Below are positions 61,020 to 64,000 of a stretch of DNA of 64,000 nucleotides, piece after piece. Source of the DNA: Mycolicibacter heraklionensis (GTDB lineage: Bacteria; Actinomycetota; Actinomycetes; Mycobacteriales; Mycobacteriaceae); contig NZ_LDPO01000010.1 in assembly GCF_001021505.1 (NCBI RefSeq), positions 1-64,000 of the forward strand, given 5' to 3'. The position numbers were made by a program, and so were the translations under genes. The notes below the pieces were generated by a model that worked only from the letters and a program-made list of their open reading frames with translations, was not told where the DNA came from and ran no database searches. Position 1 is the stretch's first letter. Each line of letters begins with the position of its first letter.

Positions 61020-64000
61020 CGGATCGTCCGGACGTGCCCACCGACATCTCCAGCCTGTCGCCGGAGAAAAAGCGTGAGCTGCTCGCCCAGTTGCTGATGG
61101 CCAAGGCGCAGGACGCGGCATCCGAACACGAGCTGTCCTACGGGCAGCGCTCGATGTGGTTCATGCACCGGCTCGCACCCGACAGCGCGGCGTACACCGT
61201 CGCCTACGCGGGACGCATCGACGGTGGCCTGGATGTGCCGGCCCTGGAGCGGGCCGCGCAGGCGCTGGTGGACCGGCACCCGATGCTGCGGACCACCTAC
61301 ACCGAACGGGACGGCCAGCCGGTCGCCCTGGTCCACGCGCACTGGCCGGTGCGTATCGCCACGCAGCGCATCGGTGCGGACGCGGCGGAACTCGACCAGC
61401 GGGTCCAGGCCGAGATCGACCGACCCTTCGACCTGCGGACCGGCCCGGTGCTGCGGCTGACATTACTGGCGCGCCCGGACGACCACGTACTGCTGCTGAC
61501 GGTGCACCACATCGCGGTCGACTTCTGGTCCATCGACATCATCCTCGACGAGCTGCGTGCGCTCTACGCCGCCGAACACGGCGGGACCCCGCCGGAAGCG
61601 ACCGCAGACCGCTACGTCGACTACGCCGCGCAGCAGGCCCGGATGCTGGCCGGGCCCGAGGGCGAGCGGCTTTGGGAGTACTGGCACCAGACGCTCGGCG
61701 GCGAACTGCCGACCCTGGCGCTGCCCACCGATCGGCCGCGGCCCGCGATCCAGACCTACGACGGTGCGCTGCACCGGTTCAGCATCGACGCCCAGGTCAC
61801 GGCCGGGCTCAAGCAGGTGGCGCGGACCGTCGGAGCGACGCCCTACATGACGCTGCTGGCGGCCTATGCGGTGCTGCTGCACCGCTACAGCGGCCAGGAC
61901 GACCTGGTCATCGGTTCGCCGTTCGCCTGCCGCGACCGCGCCGGGCTGATGGGCATGGTCGGCTACGTCACCAACCCGCTGCCGCTGCGCGTCGACGTCG
62001 GTGATGACCCGAGCTTCGCTGCGCTGCTGGGTCAGGTCAAAGACACCGTGCTGGGTGCGATCGGCCACCAGGAGTACCCGCTGCCGCTGCTCGTCGAGCG
62101 GCTGCGGCCGGTGCGGGACGCCGGGCGCACCCCGCTGTTCCAGGTGTCGTTCGCCTGGCAGCAGGTCCGGTTGTTCGAAGACGGTGCGGAATCGGGCTCG
62201 GGCCTGCTGCCGCTGGAGACCCTCTACATCGGTCAGGGCGGCTCGCCGTTCGACATCACCATGCAGGTCGGCGAGCAGGGCCCCGAGCTTCAGGTCGCGC
62301 TGCAGTACAACACCGACCTGTTCGACGCCACGACCATCGAGGCCCTTGGGCAGCACTTCACGTTGCTGCTGACCCAGCTGGCCCAGCCCGGGGCGGCCGA
62401 GGCCCCGGTCTCGCAGCTGACGCTGCTCACCGACGCCGAGCGCGCCGCGCTGGAGGCCTGGAACGACACTGCGGTCGACTACTCGGCGGCCCCTGCGTCT
62501 CTGCACGACATGGTCGCCGCCAGCGCCGCGCGCACGCCGGACGCCGTCGCGGTCAGCTACGACGGCCGGGACATCAGCTACGGCGAACTGGACCGGCGGG
62601 CCAACGGCTTGGCACACCGGTTGCGCCAGTTCGGTGTCGGCGCCGGCCCGGGTCCCGCCGTGGTTCCGGTGCTGCTGGAACGCTCCGAGGATCTGGTGAT
62701 CGCGCTGCTGGGCGTGCTCAAGGCCGGCGGCGTGTTCCTGCCGCTGGATCCCGCCCAGCCCACCGGCCGGATGGAGGCGATGCTCGCCGACGTTCCCGAC
62801 GCGCCGGTCTGTGTCACGCACCGTGAGCATTTGTCGCACGTGCCAACGGGTTTCACCGGGGCCCGACTGTGTCTGGACCAGCCGTCGACGGCGCCCAGTG
62901 AGGAGGACTCGGCTCCCGAGGCTCCCGAGACCGGCACCACTGGGTCTTCCGGGGCCGGCCTGGCCTACCTGATGTACACCTCGGGTTCCACCGGAGCACC
63001 GAAGGGCGCGCTGAACAGCCACGCCGGTATCCGCAACCGGCTGTTGTGGATGCAGGACGCCTACCAGCTGACCGCCGAAGACCGGGTGCTGCACAAGACC
63101 CCGATCAACTTCGACCCGTTCGTCTGGGAGATCTTCTGGCCGTTGACGGTCGGCGCCCGGGTGGTGATCGCCAAACCCGAGGGCCACAAAGACGCCGCCT
63201 ACCTGGCGCGCACCATCGTTGAACAGCGCATCACCACAATGCATTTCGTTCCGTCGATGCTGCGCCGATTCCTTGCGGAGCCGGAATCGGTCTCCTGTAC
63301 CGGCCTGCGCAAGGTGTTCTGCAGCGGTGAAGCGCTCACCGCGGACCTGCGCGACGCCTTCTTCGCTGCGCTGCCCGCCGAGCTGTACAACCTCTATGGC
63401 CCGACCGAAGCCGCCATCGACGTCACCCACTTCCATTGTGCGCGCGGGAATTCCGATCCGATCATTCCGATCGGCAAGCCGATCGCCAACATTGCGATTC
63501 ACCTACTGGACGCCGCGGGCAACCCGGTTCCGGTCGGGGTCCCCGGGGAACTGCACATCGGCGGTGTGGGCGTGGCCCGCGGCTACCTGAACCGGCCCGA
63601 GGCCACCGCTGCCGCATTCCTGCCCGACCCGTTCAGTTCCGTTCCGCGTGCACTGCTGTACCGCACCGGCGACCTGGCCCGCTACCGGGCCGACGGCAAC
63701 ATCGAGTACCTGGGCCGTCGCGACGACCAGGTGAAGATCAACGGCTTCCGGATCGAGCTCGGCGAGGTGGAGGCCGCGTTGGCCAAGCATCCTGGCATCG
63801 CCGAGAACGCCGTGGTGGCACGCAAGGACGCCGCCGGCAATACGCAGCTGATCGCGCATATCGTGCCGGTCGCGGCGGCTCCCGGCACCGCCGAGCTGCG
63901 TCGCTTCCTGCTGGACCTGGTGCCGGCGGCGATGGTTCCCGCGGTGTTCCGCACCGGCGATCTGCTGCCGTTGTCGGCCAGCGGCAAGGTGGATCGCCGG
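61016..64000 (+). CDS. Non-ribosomal peptide synthetase (C-A-...), 3' end beyond window
   Basis: From GTG 61016 (overlapping the PKS TGA, GTGA), 995 codons are open to the window edge. After a short docking-like start (ISSLSPEKKRELLAQLLMAK), the condensation domain has LSYGQRSMWFMHRL and HHIAVDF with His164, His165 and Asp169. The adenylation domain has YTSGSTGAPKGALNSH near 654, NLYGPTEAAIDVTHF near 799, YLGRRDDQVKINGFRIELGE near 898 and SASGKVDRR at the edge. The pocket reads D-P-W-H-F-S-L-I-D, close to serine-activating EntF. So the first module probably joins the PKS acyl chain to serine. Carrier and later domains are outside the window. Confidence 0.92.

Overview
The window is high-GC DNA from a mycobacterium (Mycobacterium sensu lato), species not determined. 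The evidence is a PGRS protein, mycolic acid cyclopropane synthase/methyltransferase paralogs, mycothiol biosynthesis (mshA), hbhA, senX3-regX3 and ramB-icl1, many GTG starts and several likely leaderless genes. From about 12.6 kb to 53.7 kb the gene order follows, from memory, the M. tuberculosis H37Rv Rv0457c-Rv0491 block, with several insertions and losses. No rRNA, tRNA, CRISPR array, IS element or prophage was seen.

Layout. (1) 1-12.6 kb, accessory: a secreted PGRS protein cut by the left edge, a large LuxR-type ATPase regulator, a VapBC toxin-antitoxin pair, and metabolic genes (aldo/keto reductase, methyltransferase, amidohydrolase, VOC, DinB-like, aldehyde dehydrogenase, membrane protein). 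(2) 12.6-17.6 kb: S9 peptidase, aldehyde dehydrogenase with a DUF779 partner, and two membrane proteins. (3) 17.6-24 kb: five mycolic acid methyltransferase paralogs, all on the minus strand, split by lpdC; one is a clear mmaA4. (4) 24-36.6 kb: a two-domain prenol kinase fusion, then the ramB / thioesterase / icl1 / fadB2 carbon switch, a TetR-DUF445 divergon, XRE, hbhA and deoC. (5) 36.6-38.3 kb: an inserted calpain-like cysteine protease with a T7SS-like signal, overlapping a membrane-anchored partner gene. (6) 38.3-53.7 kb: DUF2993 proteins, nitrilase, murB, lprQ, SDR, a polycysteine leader peptide ahead of the ROK regulator-mshA pair, a WS/DGAT and hydrolase insertion, gpm1, senX3 and regX3. 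(7) 53.9-64 kb: a FAAL-ACP-KS-AT-KR-ACP polyketide synthase translationally coupled to an NRPS that runs off the right edge. The NRPS adenylation pocket reads like serine, and an iron-box-like palindrome lies upstream of the PKS.

How the genes work together. The core is cell-envelope and redox biology: mycolic acid modification, peptidoglycan (murB, L,D-transpeptidase), mycothiol (mshA), glyoxylate shunt control (ramB-icl1) and phosphate sensing (senX3-regX3). The best candidates for something undescribed are: the coupled calpain-like effector and its partner; the cysteine leader peptide whose downstream RNA can base-pair with the Shine-Dalgarno of the regulator upstream of mshA; the fused prenol kinase/prenyl-phosphate kinase; the rearranged five-gene mycolate methyltransferase cluster; and the lipopeptide PKS-NRPS. 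Family assignments rest on recognised motifs and remembered orthologs; no database search was run.
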